DNA of 64,000 bases from Pseudomonas sp. C2B4 (GTDB lineage Bacteria > Pseudomonadota > Gammaproteobacteria > Pseudomonadales > Pseudomonadaceae): the NCBI RefSeq assembly GCF_013359695.1, contig NZ_JABFMU010000018.1, positions 1 through 64,000 on the forward strand, read 5' to 3'. Both the position numbers and the translations under genes were made by a program. The notes beneath the pieces were generated by a model. The model did not search any database, had not been told where the DNA came from, and saw only the letters and a list, made by a program, of their open reading frames with translations. Positions 28,433-38,719 of the stretch are shown in pieces. How positions within the stretch are numbered: position 1 is the stretch's first letter; every line of letters begins with the position of its first letter.

Positions 28433-30532
28433 TTAAACATCCATAGGTCGGTTGGCAGCCTGGATCGCGGTCAACGCGATGGTGTAGACGATGTCATCGA
28501 CTTGCGCGCCGCGCGGCAGGTCGTTCACCGGTTTGCGCAGGCCTTGCAGCATTGGCCCGAGGCTGACGCAATCGGCACTGCGCTGCACCGCTTTGTGGGT
28601 GGTGTTGCCGGTGTTGAGGTCGGGGAACACGAACACAGTGGCGCGACCGGCCACCTGACTGTTCGGCGCCAGTTGCCGGGCCACGGTTTCGTTGGCGGCG
28701 GCGTCGTACTGCAACGGGCCGTCGATCAACAGCGAACTTTGCTGTTCATGGGCGAGCAGTGTCGCCTCACGTACCTTTTCGACTTCCTCGCCGCTGGCCG
28801 ATTCACCGCTGGAATAGCTGATCATCGCCACCCGCGGGGTGATGCCGAACGCCGCTGCCGAGTCGGCGCTTTGCAGGGCGATTTCGGCCAGTTCGCTGGC
28901 GCTCGGGTGCGGGTTCATCACGCAGTCGCCGTAGACCAGCACTTCTTCGGGAAACAGCATGAAGAACACCGACGACACCAGGGTGCAGCCCGGCGCCGTC
29001 TTGATCAGTTGCAGGGCTGGGCGAATGGTGTTGGCGGTGGAGTGGATGACGCCCGACACGAGGCCGTCGACTTCATCCAGCGCCAGCATCATGGTGCCGA
29101 TCACCACCGTGTCTTCCAGTTGCTGCTCGGCCATCGGTGCGTTGAGGCTTTTGGTCTTGCGCAGCGCAACCATCGGCTCGACGTAGCGCTCGCGGATCAG
29201 GTCCGGGTCGAGGATTTCCAGCCCCGGCGGAAGCTCGATGCCCTGGGCGCGAGCCACGGCTTCGACGTCGGCGGGTTTGGCCAGCAACACGCAGCGGGCG
29301 ATGCCACGGGCCTGGCAGATCGCGGCGGCTTGCACGGTCAACGGCTCGCTGCCTTCAGGCAGGACGATACGTTTGTTGGCGTTCTGGGCGCGCTGGATCA
29401 ACTGATAGCGGAACACCGCCGGCGACAGGCGCATCTCCCGTGGTGTGCCGCAGCGCTGGTGCAGCCAGTTGGCGTCCAGATGGCTGGCGACGAAATCGGT
29501 GATGATCTCCGCACGCTCGCGGTCGTCGATCGGGATTTCTTTGTTCAGGCCGTTCAACTGGTTGGCGGTGTCGTAGGAACCGGTGCTCACCGACAGTACC
29601 GGCAGGCCGGCCTGCAAGGCGCCCCGGCAGAGGTCCATGATGCGTGGGTCGGGCAGGGTGTCGCTGGTCAGCAACAGACCGGCCAGCGGCACGCCGTTGA
29701 TGGCTGCGAGACTGACGGCGAGGATGATGTCGTCGCGATCGCCGGGGGTCACCACCAGCACGCCGGGCTTGAGCAGCTCCACGGTGTTGCGCATGGTGCG
29801 CGCGCAAATGATGATGTTGGTCATGCGCCGGGTTTCATAGTCGCCGGCATTGAGCACCTGCGCGCCCATCAGGTCGGCCACGTCGCGAGTGCGCGGGGCA
29901 TTCAGTTCCGGTCGGAACGGAATGCAGCCCAGCAGACGGAAATCGCCACTGCGCAAAAGCGGTGAATGTTCCTTCAGGCGCGCGGCAAAGGCCTCCATGC
30001 TTTCATCTGTCTTGACCTTGTTAAGGATCACGCCGAGGACTTTCGGGTCTTTCGGGCCGCCAAACAGCTGCGCCTGCAATTCCACGCGACCGGACAACTC
30101 GGTCAGCACTTCGTTTTCCGGCGCCGACACCAGGATCACCTCGGCATCGAGACTCTTGGCCAGATGCAGATTGACCCGCGCGGCATAGCTGGCACTGCGG
30201 GTCGGCACCATGCCTTCCACGACCAGTACGTCCTTGCCGATGGCGGCTTGCTGGTAGAGGGTGATGATTTCTTCGAGCAGCTCATCGAGCTGGCCGTCAC
30301 CGAGCATGCGTTCGACATGGGCCAGGCCCAGCGGCTGCGGTGGTTTCAGGCCATGGGTGCGGGCTACCAGCTCGGTGGAACGCTCAGGGCCCGTGTCACC
30401 GGGATGCGGCTGGGCAATCGGCTTGAAAAAGCCGACTTTCAGGCCGGCGCGCTCAAGGGTACGCACCAGCCCGAGGCTGATGGAGGTCAGGCCCACGCCA
30501 AAATCGGTGGGTGCGATAAAAAAAGTTTGCAT
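28433..30532 (-). CDS. pta: Phosphate acetyltransferase
   Basis: 699 residues, the long form: N-terminal BioD-like P-loop region, a DRTGG-type middle domain, and a C-terminal PTA_PTB catalytic domain (SSVFFMLFPEEVLVYGDCVMN; PDLNTGNTTHKAVQRSA). It interconverts acetyl-CoA and acetyl phosphate. In P. aeruginosa, as I recall, ackA lies next to pta; no ackA is found beside it here. Confidence 0.96.
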   Translation of the reverse strand: MQTFFIAPTDFGVGLTSISLGLVRTLERAGLKVGFFKPIAQPHPGDTGPERSTELVARTHGLKPPQPLGLAHVERMLGDGQLDELLEEIITLYQQAAIGKDVLVVEGMVPTRSASYAARVNLHLAKSLDAEVILVSAPENEVLTELSGRVELQAQLFGGPKDPKVLGVILNKVKTDESMEAFAARLKEHSPLLRSGDFRLLGCIPFRPELNAPRTRDVADLMGAQVLNAGDYETRRMTNIIICARTMRNTVELLKPGVLVVTPGDRDDIILAVSLAAINGVPLAGLLLTSDTLPDPRIMDLCRGALQAGLPVLSVSTGSYDTANQLNGLNKEIPIDDRERAEIITDFVASHLDANWLHQRCGTPREMRLSPAVFRYQLIQRAQNANKRIVLPEGSEPLTVQAAAICQARGIARCVLLAKPADVEAVARAQGIELPPGLEILDPDLIRERYVEPMVALRKTKSLNAPMAEQQLEDTVVIGTMMLALDEVDGLVSGVIHSTANTIRPALQLIKTAPGCTLVSSVFFMLFPEEVLVYGDCVMNPHPSASELAEIALQSADSAAAFGITPRVAMISYSSGESASGEEVEKVREATLLAHEQQSSLLIDGPLQYDAAANETVARQLAPNSQVAGRATVFVFPDLNTGNTTHKAVQRSADCVSLGPMLQGLRKPVNDLPRGAQVDDIVYTIALTAIQAANRPMDV

Positions 30533-30592
30533 GCGGATTCTCTAAGGGAGCATGGCAATGGCGATCATCTATAACTGACGATCTGCCGAAAT

Positions 30593-30919
30593 TCAGTCGC
30601 CAAGGTTATCGCTAACCATGCCTTGTGCGCACCAACCGCAATCAAAGGGCTGGCCTATTTTTTCCTGGCGCCGGGCAGGATCCATGACCCAGGCCCGGGA
30701 TTGCCACGGCGGCTGGTGGCGCAGGTGCTGGGTATGGCCGCAGGAAAGCTCGGCCACCCAGTGGCCGTCTTCGTCCTGATGGAAGCCTGTGAGCGTCACG
30801 TCCCGTCTGTCCGGGTTGTGTTCGCTTTCGGGCGATTGCTTCGCTAAACTGCGTCTTTCATCATTCTTATGCAAAAGGTCTCGCCCCATGCTGATCGCCG
30901 CCAATAAGGCTGTCTCCAT
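30593..30919 (-). CDS. DUF3565 small protein
   Basis: 108 residues in the longest frame. The conserved part TGFHQDEDGHWVAELSCGHT through QPFDCGWC holds CGH and CGWC, suggesting a zinc site. The start is uncertain: the ATG at 30919 or 30889 would overlap the divergent slyD start, while a GTG at 30799 would begin right at the conserved domain. Function is unknown. Confidence 0.65.
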   Translation of the reverse strand: METALLAAISMGRDLLHKNDERRSLAKQSPESEHNPDRRDVTLTGFHQDEDGHWVAELSCGHTQHLRHQPPWQSRAWVMDPARRQEKIGQPFDCGWCAQGMVSDNLGD

Positions 30920-31373
30920 CGACTATACCCTGACCAACGACGCTGGTGAGGTCATCGACAGCTCCGCCGGCGGCGCGCCGCTGGTCTACCTGCAAGGCGC
31001 AGGCAACATCATCCCGGGCCTGGAAAAGGCTCTGGAAGGCAAGGCCGTCGGTGACGAGCTGAACGTTTCCGTAGAACCTGAAGATGCCTACGGCGAATAC
31101 GCTGCCGAACTGGTCAGCACCCTGAGCCGCAGCATGTTCGAAGGCGTCGACGAGCTGGAAGTGGGCATGCAGTTCCACGCTTCCGCTCCGGACGGCCAGA
31201 TGCAGATCGTGACCATCCGTGATCTGGACGGCGACGACGTCACCGTTGACGGCAACCACCCGTTGGCCGGTCAGCGCCTGAACTTCCAGGTCAAGATCGT
31301 TGCTATCCGTGATGCCAGCCAGGAAGAAATCGCTCATGGTCACGTCCATGGCGAAGGTGGCCATCACCACTGA
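30888..31373 (+). CDS. slyD: FKBP-type peptidyl-prolyl isomerase SlyD
   Basis: 161 residues: split FKBP domain with IF insert (VSIDYTLTNDAGEVIDSS; LVYLQGAGNIIPGLEKALEG) and a His-rich C-terminal tail HGHVHGEGGHHH that can bind nickel. It is a folding catalyst and chaperone. The ATG at 30888 gives the standard MLIAANKAVSIDY start; the longer in-frame start at 30789 is unlikely. A rho-independent terminator follows. Confidence 0.93.
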   Translation: MLIAANKAVSIDYTLTNDAGEVIDSSAGGAPLVYLQGAGNIIPGLEKALEGKAVGDELNVSVEPEDAYGEYAAELVSTLSRSMFEGVDELEVGMQFHASAPDGQMQIVTIRDLDGDDVTVDGNHPLAGQRLNFQVKIVAIRDASQEEIAHGHVHGEGGHHH

Positions 31374-31403
31374 TTTTCTGCGCTAAGCTCAGATGACTGG
31401 AGA

Positions 31404-31425
31404 GGCGCCCCGAGGGCGCCTTTTT
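31404..31425 (+). terminator. Terminator of slyD
   Basis: GGCGCCC CGA GGGCGCC then TTTTT. Confidence 0.93.
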
Positions 31426-31496
31426 AGTCTGCGGCTGTCCCAGGTGACACCGACAAGTGGTTGTTTCGAGAAAAACACGGGAATCTGGAGTACGTC

Positions 31497-31979
31497 ATGA
31501 GTGCTTTTCACGACCTTAATTTGACAGCCCTGAATGGTCAGGCGCTACCTTTGGCACCTTTCAAGGGGCACGTCGTGCTGGTGGTCAACGTCGCCTCCAA
31601 ATGTGGCTTGACCCCGCAGTACGCGGCTCTGGAAAACCTCTACCAGCAATACAAGGGTAAGGGTTTCAGCGTGCTGGGCCTGCCGTGCAATCAATTTGCC
31701 GGACAGGAACCGGGTTCCGAGCAAGAGATCCAGGAGTTTTGCAGCCTCAACTATGGCGTGACCTTTCCGTTGTCCAGCAAGCTGGAAGTCAACGGTCATG
31801 AACGGCATCAGCTGTACAAACTGCTGGCGGGCGAGGGCGCCGAATTCCCCGGTGACATTACCTGGAACTTCGAGAAGTTCCTGCTGGGTAAGGATGGACG
31901 TGTGCTGGCGCGCTTCTCGCCGCGTACTGCTCCGGATGATCCAAGCGTCGTTCAGGCGATTGAAAAAGCCCTGAGCTGA
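31497..31979 (+). CDS. Glutathione peroxidase-like thiol peroxidase
   Basis: 160 residues. The active Cys36 (NVASKCGLTPQY) replaces selenocysteine; Gln in LPCNQFAGQEPG and Trp in ITWNFEKFLLG complete the triad. Bacterial Cys-Gpx enzymes usually take electrons from thioredoxin, so the trxB gene 4 kb away is relevant but not linked. The ATG at 31497 has CTGGAG seven bases upstream. Confidence 0.93.
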   Translation: MSAFHDLNLTALNGQALPLAPFKGHVVLVVNVASKCGLTPQYAALENLYQQYKGKGFSVLGLPCNQFAGQEPGSEQEIQEFCSLNYGVTFPLSSKLEVNGHERHQLYKLLAGEGAEFPGDITWNFEKFLLGKDGRVLARFSPRTAPDDPSVVQAIEKALS

Positions 31980-32009
31980 CATCCCGCTTTATCTGCATCG
32001 ACATCTGTA

Positions 32010-32113
32010 CCTGTAGGAGCGAGCCTGCTCGCGATGAACGCAAACACGCCGCGGGGCATCAGATACCCCGCGTTTTCGTTGACGACCATCGCGAGCAGGC
32101 TCGCTCCTACAGG
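32010..32113. repeat. REP doublet (REPIN), TAGGAGC variant
   Basis: GTAGGAGCGAGCCTGCTCGC at left and complement at right, with a 50-base spacer containing an extra hairpin (CGCGGGG / CCCCGCG). Confidence 0.93.
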
Positions 32114-32226
32114 AAACAGTGCTCTGCACCTTCTGACCCTTAATCACCCAAATCAATAGTACTGTTCGGCGCGTGCGAACCTCCATATTATCGCCGTCAT
32201 AAAGTCTATTCCCGTGGAGCGTCCCC

Positions 32227-33330
32227 ATGCCCGTCAAAGCCCTGTTCAAACCGTTCCACCTCGGCACCCTTGAACTGCCGACCCGTGTCGTCATGGCACC
32301 GATGACTCGCTCGTTTTCGCCAGGTGGCGTACCGAATTCCAAAGTGATCGAATACTACCGTCGTCGCGCAGCGGCCGGCGTTGGTCTGATCATTACCGAA
32401 GGCACCACCGTGGGTCACAAGGCTTCCAACGGCTACCCGAACGTGCCGAATTTCTACGGCGAAGCAGCGCTGGCTGGCTGGAAAAAAGTGGTCGATGCGG
32501 TACACGCCGAAGGCGGCAAAATCGTTCCGCAGTTGTGGCACGTCGGCAGTGTGCGTCGTATTGGCACCGAGCCGGACGCCAGCGTGCCGGGTTACGGTCC
32601 GTCGGAAAAAGTGAAGGATGGCAATGTCGTGGTTCACGGCATGACCAAGCAAGATATTCAAGACGTGATCGCCGCGTTCGCCCAAGCGGCCAAGGATGCG
32701 CAGAGCATCGGTATGGACGGTGTGGAAATCCACGGCGCCCACGGCTATCTGATCGACCAGTTCTTCTGGGAAGGCAGTAACCAGCGCACCGACGAATACG
32801 GCGGCAGCCTGGCCAACCGTTCGCGTTTCGCCATCGAGCTGATTCAGGCCGTGCGTGCGGCGGTCGGTGAAGGCTTCCCGATTATCTTCCGCTTCTCCCA
32901 GTGGAAGCAGCAGGATTACACCGCACGCCTGGTGCAAACCCCGGAAGCGCTGGGTGAGTTTCTCAAGCCGTTGTCCGACGCTGGCGTGGATATTTTCCAC
33001 TGCTCGACGCGCCGTTTCTGGGAACCGGAGTTCGACGGTTCCGAACTGAACCTGGCCGGCTGGACCCGCCAGCTCACCGGCAAACCGACCATTACCGTGG
33101 GCAGCGTCGGCCTGGATGGCGAGTTCCTGCAGTTCATGGTCAACACTGACAAGGTTGCACAACCGGCCAGCCTGGAAAAACTGTTGGAGCGGTTGAACAA
33201 CGATGAGTTCGACCTGGTGGCGGTTGGCCGTGCGCTGCTGGTGGACCCGGACTGGGCGCAGAAGGTGCGTGATGGTCGTGAGGAAGACATCCTGCCGTTC
33301 AGCCGCGAGGCGTTGATGACGCTGGTTTAA
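32227..33330 (+). CDS. Old Yellow Enzyme-family flavin oxidoreductase
   Basis: 367 residues, FMN-dependent TIM barrel. The opening LFKPFHLGTLELPTRVVMAPMTRS, the double-His active site EIHGAHGYLIDQF (near 175), and FDLVAVGRALLVDP near the end define the family. It reduces activated C=C bonds or nitro groups with NAD(P)H; the physiological substrate is unknown. A similar gene follows gpx in P. aeruginosa as I recall. Confidence 0.9.
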   Translation: MPVKALFKPFHLGTLELPTRVVMAPMTRSFSPGGVPNSKVIEYYRRRAAAGVGLIITEGTTVGHKASNGYPNVPNFYGEAALAGWKKVVDAVHAEGGKIVPQLWHVGSVRRIGTEPDASVPGYGPSEKVKDGNVVVHGMTKQDIQDVIAAFAQAAKDAQSIGMDGVEIHGAHGYLIDQFFWEGSNQRTDEYGGSLANRSRFAIELIQAVRAAVGEGFPIIFRFSQWKQQDYTARLVQTPEALGEFLKPLSDAGVDIFHCSTRRFWEPEFDGSELNLAGWTRQLTGKPTITVGSVGLDGEFLQFMVNTDKVAQPASLEKLLERLNNDEFDLVAVGRALLVDPDWAQKVRDGREEDILPFSREALMTLV

Positions 33331-33350
33331 GCAGCGTCCGGAAGAATGCT

Positions 33351-33424
33351 TTCGCGAGCAGGCTCGCTCCCACAGGATTTGTGTTCAACGCAGATCCACT
33401 GTGGGAGCGAGCCTGCTCGCGAAG
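33351..33424. repeat. REP doublet, inward orientation
   Basis: Same reversed arrangement as 27436-27509, with related spacer GTTCAACGCAGATCCACT between the two palindromes. Confidence 0.93.
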
Positions 33425-33436
33425 ACTGATTCAAGA

Positions 33437-34621
33437 TTACGAAGATTTTGGCAAAGTCGCTGCATTCGGTACCACCTGCTCCCCCACACAAGCCCCCCGC
33501 AACTGCCCTTCGAACTGCTCGATAATCGCCGCCCAACCCTGCCTGCTGGCATGCTGACGCGCATTGAGCCGCATGCACCGCAAGGTTTCACGCTCTTCGA
33601 GCAACCACGCCGCCGCGTCGCAGAACGCGTCCTCGTCACCCGGCATCGCCAACACACCGTTGTAGCCATGACGAATATGCTGCGCCGCTGCAGCCTGATC
33701 GTAAGCCACCACCCCCAGCCCGGAAGCCAGTGCCTCAAGCACCACATTACCGAAGGTTTCAGTCAGGCTCGGAAACAGAAACACATCCCCCGACGCATAG
33801 TGACTGGCCAGGGCTTCACCCCGTTGGGTTCCGCAGAAGATCGCTTCGGGCATTTCGCGTTCCATGAGCGGACGCTGCGGACCGTCGCCCACCACGATCA
33901 GCTTCAGGTTGCGCTGTGGATAAGTCGCCTTCAGCGTGTCGAAACAGCGCTTGAGCAATCCCGGATTCTTCTCCGCGGCCAAACGTCCTACATGAATCAC
34001 AGCAATGTCGTTCTCGCCTAGCCCCCAATGTTCACGCAACGCGTTCAAGCGTTTGGCCGGGTGAAACAACTGGCTGTCGACACCGCGGGACAGCAGCGCC
34101 AGGCGCTCGAAATGCCGCCGCTCCAGCTCCATTCGCTGGCTGACGCTGGGTACCAGGGTCAAGGTCGAACGATTGTGGAACCAGCGCAGGTAGTGGGTCA
34201 GCAGTCGCGTCAACAGGCCGAGCCCGTACTGGCTGGAATACTGCTGGAAGTTGGTGTGAAAGCCACTGACCACTGAAATACCCAGGCGCCGGGCAGCGCG
34301 CAATGCCGACAACCCGAGCGGCCCCTCGGTTGCGATGTAAAGCACGTCAGGGCGATGGCGTTTCCAGCGTCTGAGCAACTTGTGCATCGACGACTGCCCC
34401 CATTGCAACCCGGGATAGCCCGGTAGCGGCCACCCTCGGCATAGCAGCAACGCATCGTCGCTGCCCGTCGACTGATCGCAACCCTGACGAGGTCGCACCA
34501 GTTCCACCTGATGCCCGCGCGCGCGCAAACCGTCGCAAAGGCGACCAAGGGTGTTGGCCACGCCGTTGATTTCGGGAGGGAAGGTTTCGGTGATCAGGGT
34601 GATATGCAGAGCTGTCGTCAT
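33437..34621 (-). CDS. GT4-family glycosyltransferase
   Basis: 394 residues, GT-B fold. N-terminal ETFPPEINGVANTLGRL and C-terminal LFPSLTETFGNVVLEALASG give the EX7E-type nucleotide-sugar motif. Similar proteins are annotated as GDP-mannose-dependent mannosyl- or glycolipid transferases. The ATG at 34621 is chosen since TGAGG precedes it and the Rossmann strand ITLITETFPP begins at once; a longer frame to 34717 lacks homologous features. It is downstream of cysZ, 64 bases away. Confidence 0.87.
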   Translation of the reverse strand: MTTALHITLITETFPPEINGVANTLGRLCDGLRARGHQVELVRPRQGCDQSTGSDDALLLCRGWPLPGYPGLQWGQSSMHKLLRRWKRHRPDVLYIATEGPLGLSALRAARRLGISVVSGFHTNFQQYSSQYGLGLLTRLLTHYLRWFHNRSTLTLVPSVSQRMELERRHFERLALLSRGVDSQLFHPAKRLNALREHWGLGENDIAVIHVGRLAAEKNPGLLKRCFDTLKATYPQRNLKLIVVGDGPQRPLMEREMPEAIFCGTQRGEALASHYASGDVFLFPSLTETFGNVVLEALASGLGVVAYDQAAAAQHIRHGYNGVLAMPGDEDAFCDAAAWLLEERETLRCMRLNARQHASRQGWAAIIEQFEGQLRGACVGEQVVPNAATLPKSS

Positions 34622-34685
34622 GACCTCAGTGTCGGCTGAGGCCATGTCGGCGTTGTGACGTTCAGATGATGGATTTGTGACCGGA

Positions 34686-35438
34686 TCAGCGCTGGGCCAC
34701 CAGATTCTCGGCCCCACGCTCGCGGACCCAGAACAAAGTCGCCCCGGCCACAGCGGCCGGCATCATCAGGATGTTGACCACCGGAATCAGCAGCACCAGA
34801 TAGACGCTGCCGCCGAAACTCATGCTCTGCCAGCGTTTTTCGCGCAGCCAGGCGAGCATCTCGTTCCAGCCCAGCTTGTGGTTGTCCGCCGGGTAGTCGA
34901 TGTACTGGATCGCCATCATCCACACCCCGAACAGCAGCCACAGCGGCGCGGCGATGATGTTCACCACGGGGATGAACGAGAGGATGAACAGGCCGATCGC
35001 GCGGGGCAGGAAGTAACCGAGCTTGCGCAGTTCCCGGGCGAAGGTCCGCGGAATCATCGCGATCAGCTCGCCCCAGCTGAAGGCCGGAAAATCGTCGGTA
35101 CCGCGCACCACCACTTCGACCTTTTCCGCCAGAAAGCCGTTGAACGGCGCGGCGATGACGTTGGCGAGCATGGTGAAGGTAAAAAACACCATCAACACCA
35201 CCAGCACCACGAACAGCGGCCACAGGACATAACTGAGGAAACTCAACCAGTCAGGCAGGGATGGCATCAGCGTATCGACCCACAGGCTGAATTGATGGCC
35301 GGCCAGATAGATCAATCCGACGAACAGCACCAGGTTGATTGCCAGCGGCAACAACACAAACAAGCGCAGGCTTGGGCTCAAGACCAGCTTGAGGCCTTCG
35401 CGCAGGTATTGCGGGCCGGACAGGACAGGGGCGGGCAT
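34686..35438 (-). CDS. cysZ: Sulfate transporter CysZ
   Basis: 250-residue inner-membrane protein with the CysZ/EI24 pattern of long hydrophobic helices ([39 protein letters not shown]) and the conserved [18 protein letters not shown]. It feeds sulfate to the Cys pathway, whose first enzymes (cysD, cysNC) are 8 kb away. The ATG at 35438 with CGGAG upstream is preferred to a longer frame to 35531. Confidence 0.92.
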   Translation of the reverse strand: MPAPVLSGPQYLREGLKLVLSPSLRLFVLLPLAINLVLFVGLIYLAGHQFSLWVDTLMPSLPDWLSFLSYVLWPLFVVLVVLMVFFTFTMLANVIAAPFNGFLAEKVEVVVRGTDDFPAFSWGELIAMIPRTFARELRKLGYFLPRAIGLFILSFIPVVNIIAAPLWLLFGVWMMAIQYIDYPADNHKLGWNEMLAWLREKRWQSMSFGGSVYLVLLIPVVNILMMPAAVAGATLFWVRERGAENLVAQR

Positions 35439-36710
<1,272 letters not shown>

Positions 36711-36723
36711 TTCTGTAGAAACT

Positions 36724-36750
36724 AAAAAACCGGCTTCGGCCGGTTTTTTT
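36724..36750 (+). terminator. Terminator of trxB
   Basis: AAAAAA, stem CCGGC / GCCGG with a TTCG tetraloop, then TTTTTTT; works in both directions in principle. Confidence 0.92.
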
Positions 36751-36775
36751 GTGCCCACGATTAATACGATGACCC

Positions 36776-36869
36776 CTGTGGGAGCGAGCCTGCTCGCGAA
36801 GAGGGAATGTCAGTCGACATCAATGCAAGCTGACACACCGCATTCGCGAGCAGGCTCGCTCCCACAGGG
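36776..36869. repeat. REP doublet (REPIN)
   Basis: GTGGGAGCGAGCCTGCTCGC and complement, spacer about 44 bases containing TGTCAGTCGACATCAATG and GCTGACACACCGCAT; the latter also precedes the first REP of the window. Confidence 0.93.
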
Positions 36870-36887
36870 ACTGTGTGTACTTTGGAC

Positions 36888-38138
36888 TCAGGTCAGTTTT
36901 GCCAGGCACGCCTCTAGGATGTCGAGGCCTTCTTCAAGCACAGCCGCCTCAGTCGTCAACGGCGCCAGCAACCGAATGATGTGCCGCGACTTACCACTTG
37001 GCATCAGCAACAAACCTGCTTCCCGCGCCAGGGCCAGCAGTTGCGTCAACTGCGCCGGAGCCGGTGTGCCATCGGCCTTGGCCAGTTCAATGCCGCGCAT
37101 CGCACCCACACCGGTCAGACGTCCGAGGTAGGGTGACAGCTTGCGATCACGCCAGGACTGGTAGCGACTGACAATCGCCTCTTCCTGCTGCGTGCCCCAG
37201 GCTTGCAGATGGGTATCGGTCATTTCGTCCAGGGTCGCCAGCGCAGCGGCGCAAGCGATGGGGTTGCCCGAGTAGGTGCCACCCAGTCCGCCCTTGGGCA
37301 GGTTGTCGAGCAGCGACTTGCGTCCGACCACCGCTCCCAGCGGCAAGCCGCCGCCGATGCTTTTGCCGAGCAGGATCAGGTCCGGTTCGATGCCCAGACG
37401 CGAGAACGCAAAGCGCTGGCCGGTGCGGCCGAAACCGGACTGGATTTCATCGGCGATCAACACAATGCCTTTCTCGTCGCAGAACTTGCGCAGCGTCTGG
37501 GCGAACTCGACATCCATGGCCAGAAAGCCTGCCTCGCCTTGCACCGGTTCGACGATAAAACAGGCCACGTCCTCGACGTCGATTTCGACGCTGAACAGAC
37601 GCTCCATGGCTTTCAGGGCCTCATCGCAGGTCACGCCGTTGTCCTGGCTGGGATACGGCAGGTGATACACCGGTCCCGGCAACACACCCACTTTCTGTTT
37701 GTAGGGCGCGACCTTGCCATTGAGATTGAGGGTGGCCAGCGTCCGGCCATGAAAGGCGCCATCGAAGGCGATGACTGCGGTACGGCCGGTGGCGCCACGG
37801 ACGATTTTCAGCGCATTCTCGGCCGCTTCCGCGCCACTGTTGGTGAGCATGCCGCTGACCGGGTAATCGACCGGGATAAACGCGCTGAGGCGGTCCATCA
37901 AGGCGAGGTAGGGCGTATGGGGTGCAGCGTTGAACGCGTAATGGGTCAGCCGGGTGGCTTGCTCGCGAATGGCCTCGACGATGCGCGGATGACAATGGCC
38001 GAGGTTCAGTACGCCGATGCCGCCGACGAAGTCGATGTAGCGTTTGCCCTCCGTGTCCCAGACCTCGGCGTTCTTGCCGTGACTGAGGGTGACAGGGTGA
38101 ACGATGTTGATCGACTGACTGATGGTTTCGCTGCTCAT
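36888..38138 (-). CDS. Class III aminotransferase, GABA/2-aminoadipate type
   Basis: 416-residue PLP enzyme. Motifs NSGAEAAENALKIVRG, IADEIQSGFGRTG and PLP-lysine LLGKSIGGGLPLGAVVG are intact. The N-terminus MSSETISQSINIVHPVTLSH resembles, from memory, the P. putida enzyme reported to act on 2-aminoadipate in lysine catabolism, though it is often annotated as 4-aminobutyrate transaminase. No gabD is adjacent, which favours a role other than classic GABA shunt. Confidence 0.85.
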   Translation of the reverse strand: MSSETISQSINIVHPVTLSHGKNAEVWDTEGKRYIDFVGGIGVLNLGHCHPRIVEAIREQATRLTHYAFNAAPHTPYLALMDRLSAFIPVDYPVSGMLTNSGAEAAENALKIVRGATGRTAVIAFDGAFHGRTLATLNLNGKVAPYKQKVGVLPGPVYHLPYPSQDNGVTCDEALKAMERLFSVEIDVEDVACFIVEPVQGEAGFLAMDVEFAQTLRKFCDEKGIVLIADEIQSGFGRTGQRFAFSRLGIEPDLILLGKSIGGGLPLGAVVGRKSLLDNLPKGGLGGTYSGNPIACAAALATLDEMTDTHLQAWGTQQEEAIVSRYQSWRDRKLSPYLGRLTGVGAMRGIELAKADGTPAPAQLTQLLALAREAGLLLMPSGKSRHIIRLLAPLTTEAAVLEEGLDILEACLAKLT

Positions 38139-38256
38139 GGATGACCGGCTCGGAAGAAGGAGGACTTCTTTTTATCTAAGCCGTGAGCGGTGCCGGGCGG
38201 CAAACGAAATAAAGTCGCCGGGTCAATCTTAAAAGTCGGGACCTGTCGCAGGACAC

Positions 38257-38359
38257 CTGTAGGAGCGAGCTTGCTCGCGATGGTCGTGAACGATAACGCT
38301 GGGAGCCTGACACCCCGTGGCGTTCTTCAGTTCATCGCGAGCAAGCTCGCTCCTACAGG
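38257..38359. repeat. REP doublet (REPIN), TTGCTCGCGATGG subtype
   Basis: GTAGGAGCGAGCTTGCTCGC and complement. The left inner flank GATGGTCGT-AACGATAACG is shared with doublets at 61006 and 62498, so these three are one subfamily. Confidence 0.93.
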
Positions 38360-38380
38360 TTTAATCCGCAGCGAATTAAA

Positions 38381-38719
38381 TCAGCGGCAGGTCAGCGGTT
38401 GCTGGGTGAACTTCACCCCGGCCAGGCCATGGGCCATCAACGCACGGATGTTGCCGTGATCGCTGCCTTCGGGCGTCGCCAGCACCGAGCGGTAATGCTC
38501 GCCGAAGGCCAGCAGGGCTTCGTCATCGCTCAGGCCTTCCAGCAGCGCCAGGCCCAGGGTTTTGCAAGAACCTTCGTTCTGCCCGGCCGCATTTTCCACA
38601 CCGCCATTGTTGAATGCCTGGGGCTGGTAGTCGTAGCCGGCGGCAATGAACGCCAGGGTGTCGGCGAAAGCGTGTTCGCCGCTGTTGAGGCTGGCGCGCA
38701 GGGTATTCAAGTCACTCAT
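38381..38719 (-). CDS. HopJ-family protein
   Basis: 112 residues of the HopJ type III effector family by appearance (FADTLAFIAAGYDYQPQAFNNG; SDHGNIRALMAHGLAGVKF). The family name comes from a plant-pathogen effector candidate, but homologues are widespread in non-pathogens and it sits here beside pterin genes with no secretion genes, so an effector role is doubtful. It overlaps DUF1244 by 8 bases. Confidence 0.82.
   Translation of the reverse strand: MSDLNTLRASLNSGEHAFADTLAFIAAGYDYQPQAFNNGGVENAAGQNEGSCKTLGLALLEGLSDDEALLAFGEHYRSVLATPEGSDHGNIRALMAHGLAGVKFTQQPLTCR

Noticed and set aside
38381..38719. Type III secretion island suggested by the HopJ name
   Set aside because: No hrp or other secretion genes and no atypical base composition around it.
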